Shown: piece by piece, positions 43,401-54,688 of the stretch
How positions within the stretch are numbered: position 1 is the stretch's first letter
Layout: each line of letters begins with the position of its first letter
DNA from: Ochromonas danica
Lineage: Eukaryota; Sar; Chrysophyceae; Chromulinales; Chromulinaceae
DNA: 64,000 bases
Assembly: GCA_015146655.1 (NCBI GenBank)
Contig: VKHL01000057.1
Coordinates: 69,840-133,839 of the forward strand
Reading direction: 5' to 3'
Notes under the pieces: model-generated
The model's input: only the letters and a program-made list of their open reading frames with translations
Told to the model about the DNA's origin: nothing
Database searches by the model: none
Translations under genes and position numbers: made by a program

Positions 43401-46183
43401 TGGCGCAGTTTGAGGAAATTGTGGATGCTGTTGAGAGCCATGTGAAGTCTTCTATTGAAGCTTCCACAGCCGGAAAGAATAACCAGAAAGATGACAAGGA
43501 CGGTCAGGATGAAGCCGCTTACAGTGATGAAGAAAACGTTCTAAGATCTTATTATGATGACCTCAAGGATAAAACTGGCAAAGTCACCGTCAAGTCTTTC
43601 CGTGAATGGGATGACCTCGCTGAGCTGATGAGGGACAATTTGCTGAAAAAGGAAGACATTGAGGAGGCAATTAAGTCAGTCTTGGGGAAATCTGTTGATA
43701 AGAAGAGTGCTGAAACTGTACGTTTGTCATATGAACAGTTCAAGCAGCTGGCAGATGAAATTGATGCTCGTATTGCGGATTCTGACGAAGAAGAATCACC
43801 TGCTGTTCGTTCTGCAGATAGTCCAAAAGAGGCCAATAAGGTCATGGAGTTTGATGAAGAAGATGAAGGTCAAGATAGTGATGCGGAAGAAAGCAGTTTG
43901 ACTGAGATTTTCGAATCCCTGGCCAACAAGCAAGGCAAAGTGACTGTGGCATCTATTAAGCAATGGGATGATTTAAAACAACTTGTTGACGAGGGCTTTT
44001 TGACAGAAAAAGATGTGGATGACATTGTGGATGAAGTGATCGGCAAGAAAGTGAACACGAAGAATGCCGCGACCACCGTGTTAACCTATGATCAATTTCA
44101 GCAGATTGTTGATGAAATGGACAATCGTGCTGGTGGGGAAGAAGAAGATGAAGAAGATGATCAAGGCAGCGATGATAGTGAGGAAGAGGAAGGTGCCCCA
44201 CCTGACGAAGAGATCTTTGAAGAGCTCAGTTCCGATGGAAAGACAGTGAAAGTTCAGGATTTCTTAGCTTGGGATGAACTCCAGGAGCTTCAGACTGAAG
44301 GATACATTACTAAGAAAGACATCTTGGAAATGGTTCGTGCAGTTGGAGCCCAACCGAAAGGAAATCTAACACTGCCTCAATTCAAAGCGCTGATACGCAA
44401 GGTAGAGGAACTAGTTGAAGAAGAAGGAAGTGATGAAGATGGCGAGGATGATGATGAAGACATCGATCCTGAAGTCTTCCGTGCTGACTTCGACAAGTTA
44501 CGTGGAAAGGTTAGTGGCATCATATAGTTCTTGTATGATATCACATATAACTTATTGGTTACATTTGCTCCTGTTGGTGATTTCAGAATGATGCTGTCTC
44601 AGTGAAGGCTTTGGACAAATGGGCTCCTTTGCAATTGGCGTTATCTGCTGGTGCTATGAGCGCAGAAACGCTAAATCTGATGATCGATGGAGTGACGGAC
44701 AAGAAGAAGGCCAAGACTCTCACTTTCGACGAATTTGCTCAACTGGCTGGACTTGTCCAGCAGATTTCTGCGTCCAGCGAAGAAGATGGAAGCGAGGCTG
44801 CCGTTCAGAAGGAAATAGATTCCTTTCTTGACACTTCCTTTGACGAACTCAAAGGCAGCAAGAACAGCGTTAGTCTTGATCGCTTCCGCGAATGGGAGGA
44901 GATCCAAGACTTGCTCAAGAGCGGTGCCTTAAAAGCAAGTGCGTTGGAGAAGACTTTACTCAAAGTCGTGGGACCCGATGGAGAGAGCATGTCGCGTTCT
45001 CAATTCAAAGAAGTCTTCGAACTTCTTCAGAAATTTGTGGACATGAGCAATTTCGACTTTGCCTCTCTTGAGAAAGAGTTACAGGCTGCTGAAGCGCGCA
45101 GAAACACCCCCGTCAAGAAGGAGAAAGAAGAGAAGACCAAGAAGGAGGCAACCGTTGCCAAGCCAAGTGCGCAAGTGTTGACTTTTGACGACGAGGTGGC
45201 TGAAGATGTCTCTGGAGATGACGAGAATGATTCCATCCAAGAGGAGGAAGAAGACGATGGCTCCAATGGCTTGTTGGAGGAGATGACTCCCGAAGAAGCT
45301 GCTCGAGAGATTTTCGATGAACTCGCTGCCAAGAGCGGCAAGAAGAAATTAGTGCGTTTAGCAGACTTTATCGCCTGGGAAGAAGTCCAAGATCTTCTTC
45401 AGTCTGGATCACTTACCAAGGATGATCTCTCCAAGGCGATTTCTAACTCTGGTGTTGATATTGATGACCAAAAAGCCAGAAACCTCGAAGACTGCACGAT
45501 GGACTTTGATACGGTACGCTTCTTTCCTTCTTTGTTAACTGCTGCTTGTTCTGTGATGGACTAATCTTGTTGTCATGTAGTTCTATGATTTGTTGCAGAT
45601 TATTGAGAACTTCATTGACAAGGAGAAGCTGCAAGAACTTCAAGACATCATTCTTGAGAAGAAGGTCGATGTTAACATGCACGATCCCCAGCAACGGACT
45701 CAAGCTTTGGCTCATGTGAATACCTTAGAGAATCAATTAGACAAGGCCTTGGACAATGATTCCAATGAACCCGCGGATGTGAAGGTGAGCTATACCGATA
45801 GCCGCGGAGACAAGAAGGCAGAAGCCATGGAAGCCTTGCGTGCCTTGCATGACGAGTTGGTTGAGATGGAAGATTCCCTCGAGACGAGTGACAAAGAAGT
45901 AGAGGATATGTTCAAATCTCTGAGTCGTGGCAAGGGCTATATTACCGAGAAGGCCCTGCGCAACTGGGATGAGTTGAAGGCTTTGATGGATTCTGGCATT
46001 GTGAGCAAGAAGATGGTGAGCGACTTCATTGAGCAAATCGACGTAAAAGACGGACGCCTTAGCTTGGACAACTTCCGTCAGTTTATGGACTTATTGGATA
46101 GTGTCTTTAGCGAAGGCTTTGATGAAGATGATGTGGATGAAGATGAACTTGCTGACAAGGAGATTGACGGAAAAAAGAAATAA
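40486..46183 (+). CDS. Giant plastid-type protein with S1-like domains and 12 acidic EF-hand-like repeats
   Basis: Five exons (40486-40692, 40764-41257, 41317-44509, 44587-45513, 45581-46183) encode about 1807 residues. The N-terminus is a signal peptide ending VCNAFLFNL, then a basic stretch, as in bipartite plastid targeting sequences of secondary red-lineage algae. Residues about 45-420 contain three or four OB/S1-like units (SIGQSVIAEVDDVGG, GMPLQGTVSRTGPYEAH, EVGQTVSGVVQGVAPEG). Residues about 420-1800 hold twelve repeats of 65-80 residues, each of the form IFDELK-KQGKVTVESFKQWEDI, then a helix, then LGKKVTKKNA, then LTLEQFEEIVD. They are separated by very acidic linkers. Each repeat looks like a degenerate EF-hand pair without full Ca ligands. 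The last acceptor could also be 18 nt later, in frame. I know of no matching named protein. Confidence 0.85.
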
Positions 46184-46432
46184 GCGAGGAAGGTCCTTCA
46201 CTTCGTTCTTTTAGATATGAATGAAAGAACAGCTTTTGTTGTATGTACTCGTATATAACTAACTTGCCAACCAACCGATTAGCTAACCTTGCTAGCATTG
46301 TCTCTACCATAGATGTTATGATTATAATTTGCCAGGCCACCATTGTCTTTTCATTTCCCACGCACCGCAACAATATCTGACAACTGCTTCTTGTCTCAGA
46401 TATCGATGATGAGAAAGAATGTGGAATAGGAA

Positions 46433-47758
46433 ATGAAGAAAACTAGCAAATCTTGGTTCACTATCTCACCAGCAAAATGTGTTGTTTACTTTGTCGTCAC
46501 CATCATAGTGATCTTTCTTCTGGGGATATCAAGATATGTTCTGCTGGAGACGTGGTCTTCCTCATCATCTGCCCAGCAGCCAGCGCTGCGAGGAGAAGGA
46601 GAACCACAACCACCTCCTCCACCTCTTCAGCCAACCTCTACCCTCCCTGATCATTCATTGAAGATTGACCCGAACCCTGTAGTAGAAGAAACACAGCAGG
46701 CTAGAGCATCTGTTCCTGTCACTGCCTCGCGACCCAAAGTAGCCGTTGCGATCACAGTGACCAAAGATGGTCCCTTTGTTGACGGTGCCCTTGTACTAGG
46801 CTATGCTGCGAAGAAGTATCACTCAGCTAACCTGGGCTATCCTTCACGCTTTGATATCGAACTCGTCGCCTTCGTCACAAAGAAAGTCGTTACCACCCGA
46901 CCCATCCTATCCAAGTTTGGATGGAAGATCTTAGAACGTGATCTACCTGTTGCTTTATCAGAGATTGGGAATCAAGATTATGCTCAACGTATGCGTGATT
47001 CTGGATGTTGTGGTGCGGATGAATTTTTGAAACTTTGGGCTTACACGCTAACAGAATATTCGCGTGTATTACATTTTGATATGGACTGTATCATCTTTAA
47101 GAACTTGGATACTCTCCTTAGTATTGATAAGGAGTTGCTCTATACAGGTGACTATAATATGAAAGGTCATTCTCCTGTCCCGCCTGTCCAAGGAGGATTC
47201 CTTGTCATTCGACCATCCATGGAACGATTTCATGAATTTCAAGCAATTATCCGCAAAGGAGACCATGGTACTAAAGGTTGGGGTGGATCAAAAATAGGCA
47301 ATTTCTGGGGAGGACAGACCATTCAAGGAATCATGCCATATTTCTATCATATCGTCCATCCAGGCGATGGCGAGGAAATGAATCGTTGCCAATATAACAA
47401 CATGGTTGACAATCCTTATTTCCCTAATACTGTCAGATGTATTAACGGTCAACCACAGTGTGAAGATTGTCGAGCATCAGATCCTGAAGAAGTCTACACA
47501 GCACATTTCACGATTTGTCAGAAGCCATGGACTTGTACAGAACATCTCAATCCACGCAATAAAGTGCTTTGTGAGGCATTTCATAAGAAATGGTTTGCTT
47601 TACGAGATGAAATGGAAAGAGCATTGGAAATACCTTTAACCTATCGGTCAAAACAGACTCGATTTAAAGAGTCTTTGGGAATGTGTCGAGGATATGGTGA
47701 CAAGAAATACTTGCCCATGCCAATCGATCTCGTGCAAGACCCACAGGGCAAATATTAG
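46433..47758 (+). CDS. GT8/glycogenin-like type II membrane glycosyltransferase
   Basis: A single-exon gene of 441 residues. An N-terminal signal anchor (VVYFVVTIIVIFLLGISRYV, residues about 18-37) and a Pro/Ser stem precede a catalytic domain that starts near residue 100. The metal-binding DxD motif is DMD near residue 215 (VLHFDMDCIIFKNLDTLL), and GGFLVIRPS follows about 40 residues later. Both are typical of GT8 glycogenin/galactinol-synthase-like enzymes. Several Cys residues in the last third (CRASDPEEV region, TICQKPWTC) suggest disulfides and a Golgi lumenal location. Donor and acceptor cannot be predicted. A near-identical 162-nt fragment lies at 29222-29384. Confidence 0.85.
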   Translation: MKKTSKSWFTISPAKCVVYFVVTIIVIFLLGISRYVLLETWSSSSSAQQPALRGEGEPQPPPPPLQPTSTLPDHSLKIDPNPVVEETQQARASVPVTASRPKVAVAITVTKDGPFVDGALVLGYAAKKYHSANLGYPSRFDIELVAFVTKKVVTTRPILSKFGWKILERDLPVALSEIGNQDYAQRMRDSGCCGADEFLKLWAYTLTEYSRVLHFDMDCIIFKNLDTLLSIDKELLYTGDYNMKGHSPVPPVQGGFLVIRPSMERFHEFQAIIRKGDHGTKGWGGSKIGNFWGGQTIQGIMPYFYHIVHPGDGEEMNRCQYNNMVDNPYFPNTVRCINGQPQCEDCRASDPEEVYTAHFTICQKPWTCTEHLNPRNKVLCEAFHKKWFALRDEMERALEIPLTYRSKQTRFKESLGMCRGYGDKKYLPMPIDLVQDPQGKY

Positions 47759-47852
47759 CGACTTTACTCACTCTCTCACAAAGAGAGAGTCGCTGAATAG
47801 GAGTAACGATCATGTTAATAGTTAATGAGGTCTATGACTTAGATTAACTACT

Positions 47853-49241
47853 TCAGCTGCTGCCACTAGTATTATGGTTATCATCGCCCCCACTGCTAAA
47901 TCCTGCAGTAGTCTTGCTAAGACCACCACTACCTTCTCTCCATTGCCGCAGCACTTCGAAGAGGACAATCGGTGCAGCAGATGCTACATTCAGTGAGTTC
48001 TTCAATCCATACGTAGGGATCTCAGCCAAAAGATCCGCTTCTTCCATGACTTTAGCATCGACGCCTATGAGCTCATTGCCCAAAACCAGAGCGACTTTCT
48101 GCGGATAGACTACCGAGCTATAGACTTGAGACCGAGATGTAGTCTCCATCGCCACGATGGTATATCCATCCTTCTTTAACACAGCCAATGCTTCTAGAAC
48201 GCTGTCAAAGTGTCTAGATGGAACATTCTGCACCGCGGAAAATGCAGTTTTGGCTACTTTGGGATGTGGTGGATGAGGAGTGATACCACAGGTGATCACT
48301 TCCTCCACACCTGCTGTCTCTGCAGAGCGAAAGATACTACCAACATTAAAAGCAGAACGTAGATTATCCAAGACAAGTACAATAGGATGGCGAGGAAGGT
48401 TTTGTGTCAAATCTGCTGGGCGATCAACATTACGTAGATAGGTTGCTTGATCAGCTCGCCATTGACGTAATGCTAATTCAATCTGTTGTGCAGCACGTTC
48501 AGCTGCTCGTGGGATAGGTTCCACAGTGAAGACAGCGCGTGGATGAGGACAGATGAATGAGCGATAGATGCGCGAAGGCGAAGTGCCGAGATAAGGTTCT
48601 GCTAAGAGCTCTGCACCAGTGATACTTCCATGTTTCTTTAATGCCTCCTCCAAGGCAGCTAATCGAATAGGATCTAGTTTACGTTCTTTCTCTGTAAAGG
48701 ATTCACTCGTTTGTTGAGCACGAGGATGAAAGACCAACAGAATGAGTCGAAGAGTTGATGCAGTAGTAGTAGAGGTGGAAGGAGAAGAAGGAGAAGGTGC
48801 ACAGAGGTCAGAGCAGTAGGTGACATGCTGATGTTGAAGCATTCCTCCATGTAGAGGTAGGAGGAGGTGGTGGCTGGGCACGAGGAGGAGAGCATTCTCA
48901 GCTGTTGCGGGGAGGAGCACTTCCTTCTTCTGCACGGCCTCGTCAATACGTGCTACCACTGCAGCACCATCTGTATTAGCTAATGGAGTCGTGATGGGCA
49001 AGTCAATGATTTGAGTCCAAAAGCGACTGTTTGGTTGAGGAGATGATGTTGTCGATGTTGTTGATGATGCTGTGGGTGTATTGCTGGCGCTGCTGGGGGT
49101 TGAGGTAGTCAGACATTGCAGTCGAGAAAAAGCAGGGAGGCGATGGAGACATCCTCTTGAGAACGGGTTTACAAAGTGGAAGCCAGTGACTAGCAAAGGC
49201 AGCAGTGAGAAGGTCAGATGGAAGGCAGGCCTCGTCATCAT
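47853..49241 (-). CDS. SpoU/TrmH-family RNA 2'-O-ribose methyltransferase, probably organellar
   Basis: A single exon of 462 residues. The SPOUT methyltransferase domain covers about residues 285-434 with the three family motifs: LDNLRSAFNVGSIFRSAE, VALVLGNELIGV and SLNVASAAPIVLFEVLRQW. The second and third build the SAM-binding knot. These enzymes methylate ribose 2'-OH in rRNA or tRNA. The N-terminus is hydrophobic followed by aromatic and basic residues (LLPLLVTGFHFVNPFSRG), which suggests plastid targeting through the secretory route. A Ser/Thr-rich low-complexity segment follows. Residues about 80-280 form a poorly conserved N-terminal extension, perhaps for RNA binding. Confidence 0.9.
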   Translation of the reverse strand: MMTRPAFHLTFSLLPLLVTGFHFVNPFSRGCLHRLPAFSRLQCLTTSTPSSASNTPTASSTTSTTSSPQPNSRFWTQIIDLPITTPLANTDGAAVVARIDEAVQKKEVLLPATAENALLLVPSHHLLLPLHGGMLQHQHVTYCSDLCAPSPSSPSTSTTTASTLRLILLVFHPRAQQTSESFTEKERKLDPIRLAALEEALKKHGSITGAELLAEPYLGTSPSRIYRSFICPHPRAVFTVEPIPRAAERAAQQIELALRQWRADQATYLRNVDRPADLTQNLPRHPIVLVLDNLRSAFNVGSIFRSAETAGVEEVITCGITPHPPHPKVAKTAFSAVQNVPSRHFDSVLEALAVLKKDGYTIVAMETTSRSQVYSSVVYPQKVALVLGNELIGVDAKVMEEADLLAEIPTYGLKNSLNVASAAPIVLFEVLRQWREGSGGLSKTTAGFSSGGDDNHNTSGSS

Positions 49242-49488
49242 TCCCTTTCCTTCTCAATCACCACTTAATAGGAAAAACGCGATTGTTCAAGTACAACAAA
49301 CAGTTTCTCCAAAGTACAGTGTCAAGGGTCAGCGTGAGCTTTGGTTAGATACAGCAGCTACCTGGTATAGTACTACCACTACAACTATAATGGAAGCAAA
49401 GCAAGAGACAAAAAAGGAGAGAGTAGAACGTGAGAAGAGAAACTAAACTGTACAGGGAGAAGGAGGTAGAAGAAATGTCTTCTTCCCG

Positions 49489-50831
49489 CTAACCCCAGCG
49501 GATGACAGCCGCACCCCACGACAATCCCGCACCAAAGCCACTCATTGCGATGATGTCGCCCTTCTTGACCAATCCAGACTTTACAGCCTCACTCAATGCC
49601 AATGGGATAGAACCTGCTGAAGTATTTCCATACTCTTCGATATTCCTCAAGACACGGTCCATAGGAATGCCCAAAACTTTGGCGGCATGTTCCATGATGC
49701 GAATGTTAGCTTGATGTAGAAGCAACCAATCTACATCATTGGCAGTCAATCCTGCATTAGCTAAAGCTTCTTCCACCACCGAAGGCACTTCATTGACAGC
49801 AAACTTGTAGACTTCAGCACCATTCATAGTGATTTTACCGTAACTTCCCTGGTCGACAATAGTTTCCTCACGATTCTTCAAGGCTTCCGATTGCGATTGG
49901 AATGCTAACTTGAGATTCGCGTAACGTTCACCATCACTATGAATAGCAAATCCTAAGACACCAGAGGATGTTTCAGACTCTGTGGCTTCTAACACCTGCC
50001 CAGGACATCCAGTCATTATTACCATTTGTTTGTTAGTTCGTGCGGACAAGGGACGGGATAGTTTACAAGGCGAAGGTCTTACTCACCATAGCACCAGCAC
50101 CATCACCAAACAAAATGCATGTTCCTCGATCAGACCAATCAAGGAAACGTGTCAAAGCATCACCACCAATCAAGAGGACACGTTTGTAAGTACCCGACTG
50201 AATGAACTGAGAGGCTGTCACTAACCCAAACACAAATCCAGAGCAAGCAGCAGTTAAATCAAAAGCAGCTGCACCAGTCGCACCAATTGCAGCTGCTACA
50301 GATGGAGCATCACCAAAGAGATCATCTGGAGAGCTAGTGGCCATTATCACCAAATCAATATCTTTGCCTTCTAATTGGGCAGATGCTAATGCTTCCTTAG
50401 CAGATTGAACAGCAAGTTCTCGCAAGGAAGAACCCTTTTCAATAACATGACGGCGATGAATGCCTGTTCTCTTGGTGATCCAGGCATCATTCGTGTCGAC
50501 CAAAGTCTCGAAAGCGTCATTTGGAATGACTGATTGACCAGGTGCAGCCCCGACACCCACGGGTCGCACCCTCAACCAACTCTTGCCTTTCACAGCTCTC
50601 CCTATAGCAGTGGAGGAATCGACTTTGCCACTGACATCATCAGAATTAGTTTGCATCACCCAGTGACGACTTCCTCGAAAAGTAGAATCACCCAATCGGA
50701 AAGACTGTGGAGGTCAATTGTCAGTCACGATCAGAACATGAATTCAAGAAGATGTGACAAGGAAGCAAAGGCGTCTGACTAACCTGAACAACATATAGTA
50801 GACCAAGCAAAACAAAGATTCGCAACAACAT
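49489..50831 (-). CDS. fabH: 3-oxoacyl-ACP synthase III (KAS III), plastid-targeted
   Basis: Three exons on the minus strand, 50831-50784, 50704-50087 and 49995-49489, encode about 390 residues; the introns are 79 and 91 bp. Exon 1 is only 48 nt and supplies the signal peptide (MLLRIFVLLGLLYVVQ). The protein then continues SFRLGDSTFRG, an ochrophyte-type plastid presequence. The catalytic triad is Cys170 (LTAACSGFVFG), His316 (LLLHQANIRI) and Asn346 (YGNTSAGSIPL). The second intron splits the GDGAGAM-VLEA motif in frame. KAS III condenses acetyl-CoA with malonyl-ACP to start type II fatty acid synthesis. It is divergently paired with KAS II. Confidence 0.95.
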
Positions 50832-51334
50832 CTTTCTTCTCTATATTGCTAATAAATAATAGAATCTGACTAGTAAGAAATGGTATTTTGATAACCACTA
50901 ATTAATAACGTTCTTCCTCTCCTTTTTATCGGATCACTATCCTCTTGAAGAATAGCCAAAAGGGAAGGCAGAAGGGAAGTCTCAAATCAATCAATCGATT
51001 GCTTCTCCCAATAACCCCCACAGCATCATCATTTCGCCGGTTAGACAGAAAGTCACCTTTCTCACTGAGAGAAGGTGTAATTTGGAAGATAAAAGTCGAC
51101 CTGAATGACGCCATGGAGGGTGATGTGTATTGGTCATGCTTCTGCTGTGTTGGGATTGCAGAGATTTGCTTTGCCTCGACCACATCGAAACAAACCCTTT
51201 TAAGGCGAAACAAAGGCGTTGTTGCTGGTGTTGTTATCGTTTGTTGTGATTATTAATTTGTTTTTGGTTATCAATAAATCTATCCCATTTGGATCTGTTA
51301 GTAAATAAAAGAGAGAAAAAGTTGGATAAAAAAA
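50832..51334. promoter_or_regulatory. Shared divergent promoter region of the KAS III and KAS II genes
   Basis: The two start codons face away from each other across 503 bp. Both promoters and 5' UTRs must lie here. I see AT-rich stretches near both starts but cannot identify specific factor sites. Small frames inside it have no coding support. Confidence 0.6.
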
Positions 51335-52935
51335 ATGCTGTGGATTGCTACCTTGTTGACACTATTGGCTGCTGATGCGCTTCGATTAGATGGATCCATG
51401 AATCTTGTGATGTCTGCAAGCAAGAAGAAGGTAAGATCTTCTTGGATTTCCTGCAACAGTATCTTCGCCATGCAGTAACCAATGCCTGATGGATTTGGGT
51501 CAGATCGTTGTCACTGGCTTAGGTGCCGTTACTCCTTTAGCCATTGGTGCCCATGAATCATACAAAGCTATGTGTGAAGGCAAGAATGGTATCTCTCGTT
51601 TACCTTCTTGGGCTGATGAATATCCTGCCAAGGTGAGTGAGTGACGACGCAAGCTGCTGGCTTTTCTCATTGCTAATAAAGGATCGTTTTCTCTATCTGT
51701 CTCGATCGTTTTCTCTTAGTTGGCTGGCTTGGTGGATTTCGACCCTAAGGCTAATGGATTGAAAGGAAAGCTCATCAATCGCAATGGTCGTTACACTCAC
51801 TTCGCTTTGGTTGCTGCTCGCCAAGCCATCGCCGATGCAAATCTTGATGTCAAAGCCATCGATGGAGATCGTTTTGGATGCATTGTTGGCTCCGGTATCG
51901 GTGGTGTGGAGTGGTTTGAGAATAACTGCAATTCTTTCACAGCTGCAGGGGGTGGATACAACTCATTACGAGCTGTCGATCCGTTCCTCATTCCTGCCCT
52001 CATTTCCAACACTGCTTCGGGAATGATCGCCATTGAGCATGGCGCGAAGGGTCCAAACTATTGTGTTACTACTGCTTGCGCTACTGGATCTCATTCTATT
52101 GGTGCTGCTTTAAAGCATCTGCGTGACGGAGATGCTGACATCATGCTTGCTGGAGGATCGGAAGCTGCCATTACTCCTCTTTGCTTTGCTGGCTTCTGTG
52201 CTTTGACTGCTATGGCCACCAAGTATAACGAGACCCCCGAGAAGGCCTCGAGACCTTTTGATAAGGATCGTGCTGGCTTCATCATGGCTGAAGGCTGTGG
52301 TGTCGTTCTGCTTGAGACCGAAGAGCATGCTCTTGCTCGTGGTGCTAAGATCTACTGCGAGCTGGCTGGATATGGTGCAACTTGTGATGCCTACCATATT
52401 ACTGCCCCAGCTCCTGGTGGTGTTGGCCTCCAGCGTTGTATGGAAATGGCCTTAAAGGATGGTGGGGTGAAGCCTGAGGAGGTCGGCTACATCAACGCCC
52501 ATGGCACTTCCACTCAGCTCAACGATAAGACCGAAACTGAGGCAATCAAGCAAGTTTTCAAGGACCATGCGTATAAACTCAAGGTCTCTTCCATCAAGTC
52601 CATGATTGGTCACTCTCTGGGAGCGGCTGGTGGTATCGAGGCTGTAGTGTGTGCGAAGGTCTTCGAAGATGGTGTTGTGCCTCCTACCATGAATTGTGAC
52701 AATCCCGATGTTGAGGCTGGATGCGATTTGGATTATGTCCCCAACAAGGCGCATGTCTACAAGCCCGAAGAGATCCCCACTGCTATTTTGAGTGACAATC
52801 TGGGTTTTGGTAAGTTCAAAGATCTTTGTCTCAGTGTTATTTGAGTGGCAACGTGTGTGACATTCTCTTCATGATGCTTGTACAGGTGGACACAATGCAG
52901 CTCTGGTCTTCAGGAAGTATGTTAAGTCTGCATAA
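51335..52935 (+). CDS. fabF: 3-oxoacyl-ACP synthase II (KAS II), plastid-targeted
   Basis: Four exons, 51335-51430, 51504-51632, 51720-52809 and 52886-52935, encode about 454 residues. Exon 1 encodes a signal peptide (MLWIATLLTLLAADALRL) and a short presequence; the mature enzyme begins near IVVTGLGAVTPL. The catalytic residues are Cys195 (VTTACATGSHS), His336 (INAHGTSTQLND) and His373 (SMIGHSLGAAGG), the Cys-His-His set of KAS I/II. The last intron splits the glycine-rich GFGGHNAAL motif. KAS II elongates acyl-ACP to C16-C18. Its coupling to KAS III fits a shared plastid pathway. Confidence 0.95.
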
Positions 52936-53157
52936 GTAGAGAGGTACTCGATTTTGGCATTCGAATGTTATCATACTGGCGATGGTTGGAAAAGCATAGA
53001 CATCCACCACTTTCACAATATACATGAATAGATAGTCCTTTTCTCCCTCTCTCAACCACTTTAACAACCATTCCCTTTTAGACAATTGCAGTTTCTCTCG
53101 GCTTTTTTTTTTTGGCTTTACACAAAACATAACGTGTATTTCGTCACAGTCAATTCT

Positions 53158-54543
53158 CTACTGACCCGAGGGGGTCGAACGATAACCTCGTCCTTTATAT
53201 AGGTCTTTATTTTTCAAATGACGAGTAGGAAGACGCAGAATGTGGAATGGTGCCTCCTCGGTGATGTTCTTTCCTGCTAGGCGCAAATGGAGAGCAGAAT
53301 TGGTGACATAGAGGCCATCAGGTCCAAAGCTCAGCCCATCGGGCCAACGAAGAAGGTTTTGTGATTGAACAGCCTTCACAACTGTAAAAAAGGGATTGGA
53401 GGACTTGTCTTTGGAGGAATAAAAAGGTACTGCGACAACGAGTGCACTATGTTCCACAGCAGTCATCCAGATATTACCAGCTGTATCTGATGTTAGTCCA
53501 TCTGTAACAGGCTTTTCAGTGCAAGCCACAATCAAGCCACTCCCGAGCGATGATGTGGACCCATTACTCTTCAGAACCTGCAGCACTTGTGTTGTATCGA
53601 TTGCATATAGCCGATCACCCGTCAAAGCTCCCAGATAGAGCCAACGACCATTACGATCTAATGCTATACTATCTACATGAATCTTAATCCCTAGAGGACC
53701 CCAAGCAAAAGGCTTAGACAGTGTGGGGAAGTTCAGAAAAGTGGACAGACCGTGTAGTGCAGGCTCGTCGTCTAAAACTCTCCAACTGCGACGATCGGTG
53801 ATTGAATAGATAACCAAAGCAGGTCGTACACCTAGGATAGATGTGTCTGCAATGTAGATCCACTCACCTTTAGGATCTACTTGAAAGTCATTTAACATGG
53901 ATCCAAATCCAGCAACTTCTGCTGGAAAGACATATTCGTGAATGATCTCTCCTGCTCCATTTCCCGCTACATTCAGCGCATACAAACGAGGAAGACCACT
54001 AATACCATGGTTAGCAAAGTCTAGCAGCCATAAACGATCCTTACTGTCAACTCGCATGGAGAGGACTGTAGAGAGCTGACTCTGAAAGGAAGCATTGGGG
54101 AAGGCATCCGCTTGTCCATTCTTCCACTCGGCAACTTTAATAGGAGGATGATATTCTGGATGATAGGTAAAGAATAAACGCTTTTTGGATGTCACAGCAA
54201 TATTACCAGGTGGCCAAGAGAGTTCCGCGACCACTTCCAGTGATGATTCGGGCAGAATGGCAGGACCTGTGGTGAGAAAAGGTTGTGGTGGAAATAGTGC
54301 ACCAAAACCTAATCTTGTATAGAGTAGATAGAAGAGTGGAGAAGAGAGAAGACAGGAAATCAAGATGGAATAGGTGATCAAGGAAGTCCACGGCCATCGA
54401 GAGGAAGAGGAAGAAGCAGAGCGTTGATTTGTTGATTTCTCTAAACCTGCTGCTGATCGTAAAGCCTTGATCGCTTCTATAGAGTCTTTCTTTACTTCTT
54501 CATCCTTTTTATTTTCTGTTGAAGGAGCTGATCGACGAAACAT
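53158..54543 (-). CDS. MRJP/Yellow-family propeller protein with N-terminal membrane anchor
   Basis: A single exon of 461 residues from the ATG at 54543. A Ser/Lys-rich cytosolic start leads to one transmembrane helix near residues 45-70 (LITYSILISCLLSSPLFYLL). The rest is a six-bladed propeller of the major royal jelly/Yellow family: KRLFFTYHPEYHPP, DSKDRLWLLDFANHG, LNDFQVDPKGEWIYIADTS, VDSIALDRNGRWLYLGALTG, DTAGNIWMTAVEHSAL and RWPDGLSFGPDGLYVTN. Family members occur in insects, fungi and bacteria, and their chemistry is mostly unknown. SMP-30/lactonase-like activity is a possible alternative. The 3' end converges on KAS II. Confidence 0.8.
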   Translation of the reverse strand: MFRRSAPSTENKKDEEVKKDSIEAIKALRSAAGLEKSTNQRSASSSSSRWPWTSLITYSILISCLLSSPLFYLLYTRLGFGALFPPQPFLTTGPAILPESSLEVVAELSWPPGNIAVTSKKRLFFTYHPEYHPPIKVAEWKNGQADAFPNASFQSQLSTVLSMRVDSKDRLWLLDFANHGISGLPRLYALNVAGNGAGEIIHEYVFPAEVAGFGSMLNDFQVDPKGEWIYIADTSILGVRPALVIYSITDRRSWRVLDDEPALHGLSTFLNFPTLSKPFAWGPLGIKIHVDSIALDRNGRWLYLGALTGDRLYAIDTTQVLQVLKSNGSTSSLGSGLIVACTEKPVTDGLTSDTAGNIWMTAVEHSALVVAVPFYSSKDKSSNPFFTVVKAVQSQNLLRWPDGLSFGPDGLYVTNSALHLRLAGKNITEEAPFHILRLPTRHLKNKDLYKGRGYRSTPSGQ

Positions 54544-54688
54544 GATGATAGTTGATGAAAACAATACGATGACATGTTGATGACAGAAGATTGCATGGAT
54601 TCCAACATAATAGGGATCATTCCATGGAACTGCGATGAAGGTGTGTTTACATTTATATTACAAGGTGAAAATTATCACAATAGCTATC

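Noticed and set aside
41873-43845. Long minus-strand open frames rich in Ser and Phe opposite the giant protein gene
   Set aside because: They are antisense shadows of the acidic Glu/Asp repeat codons.
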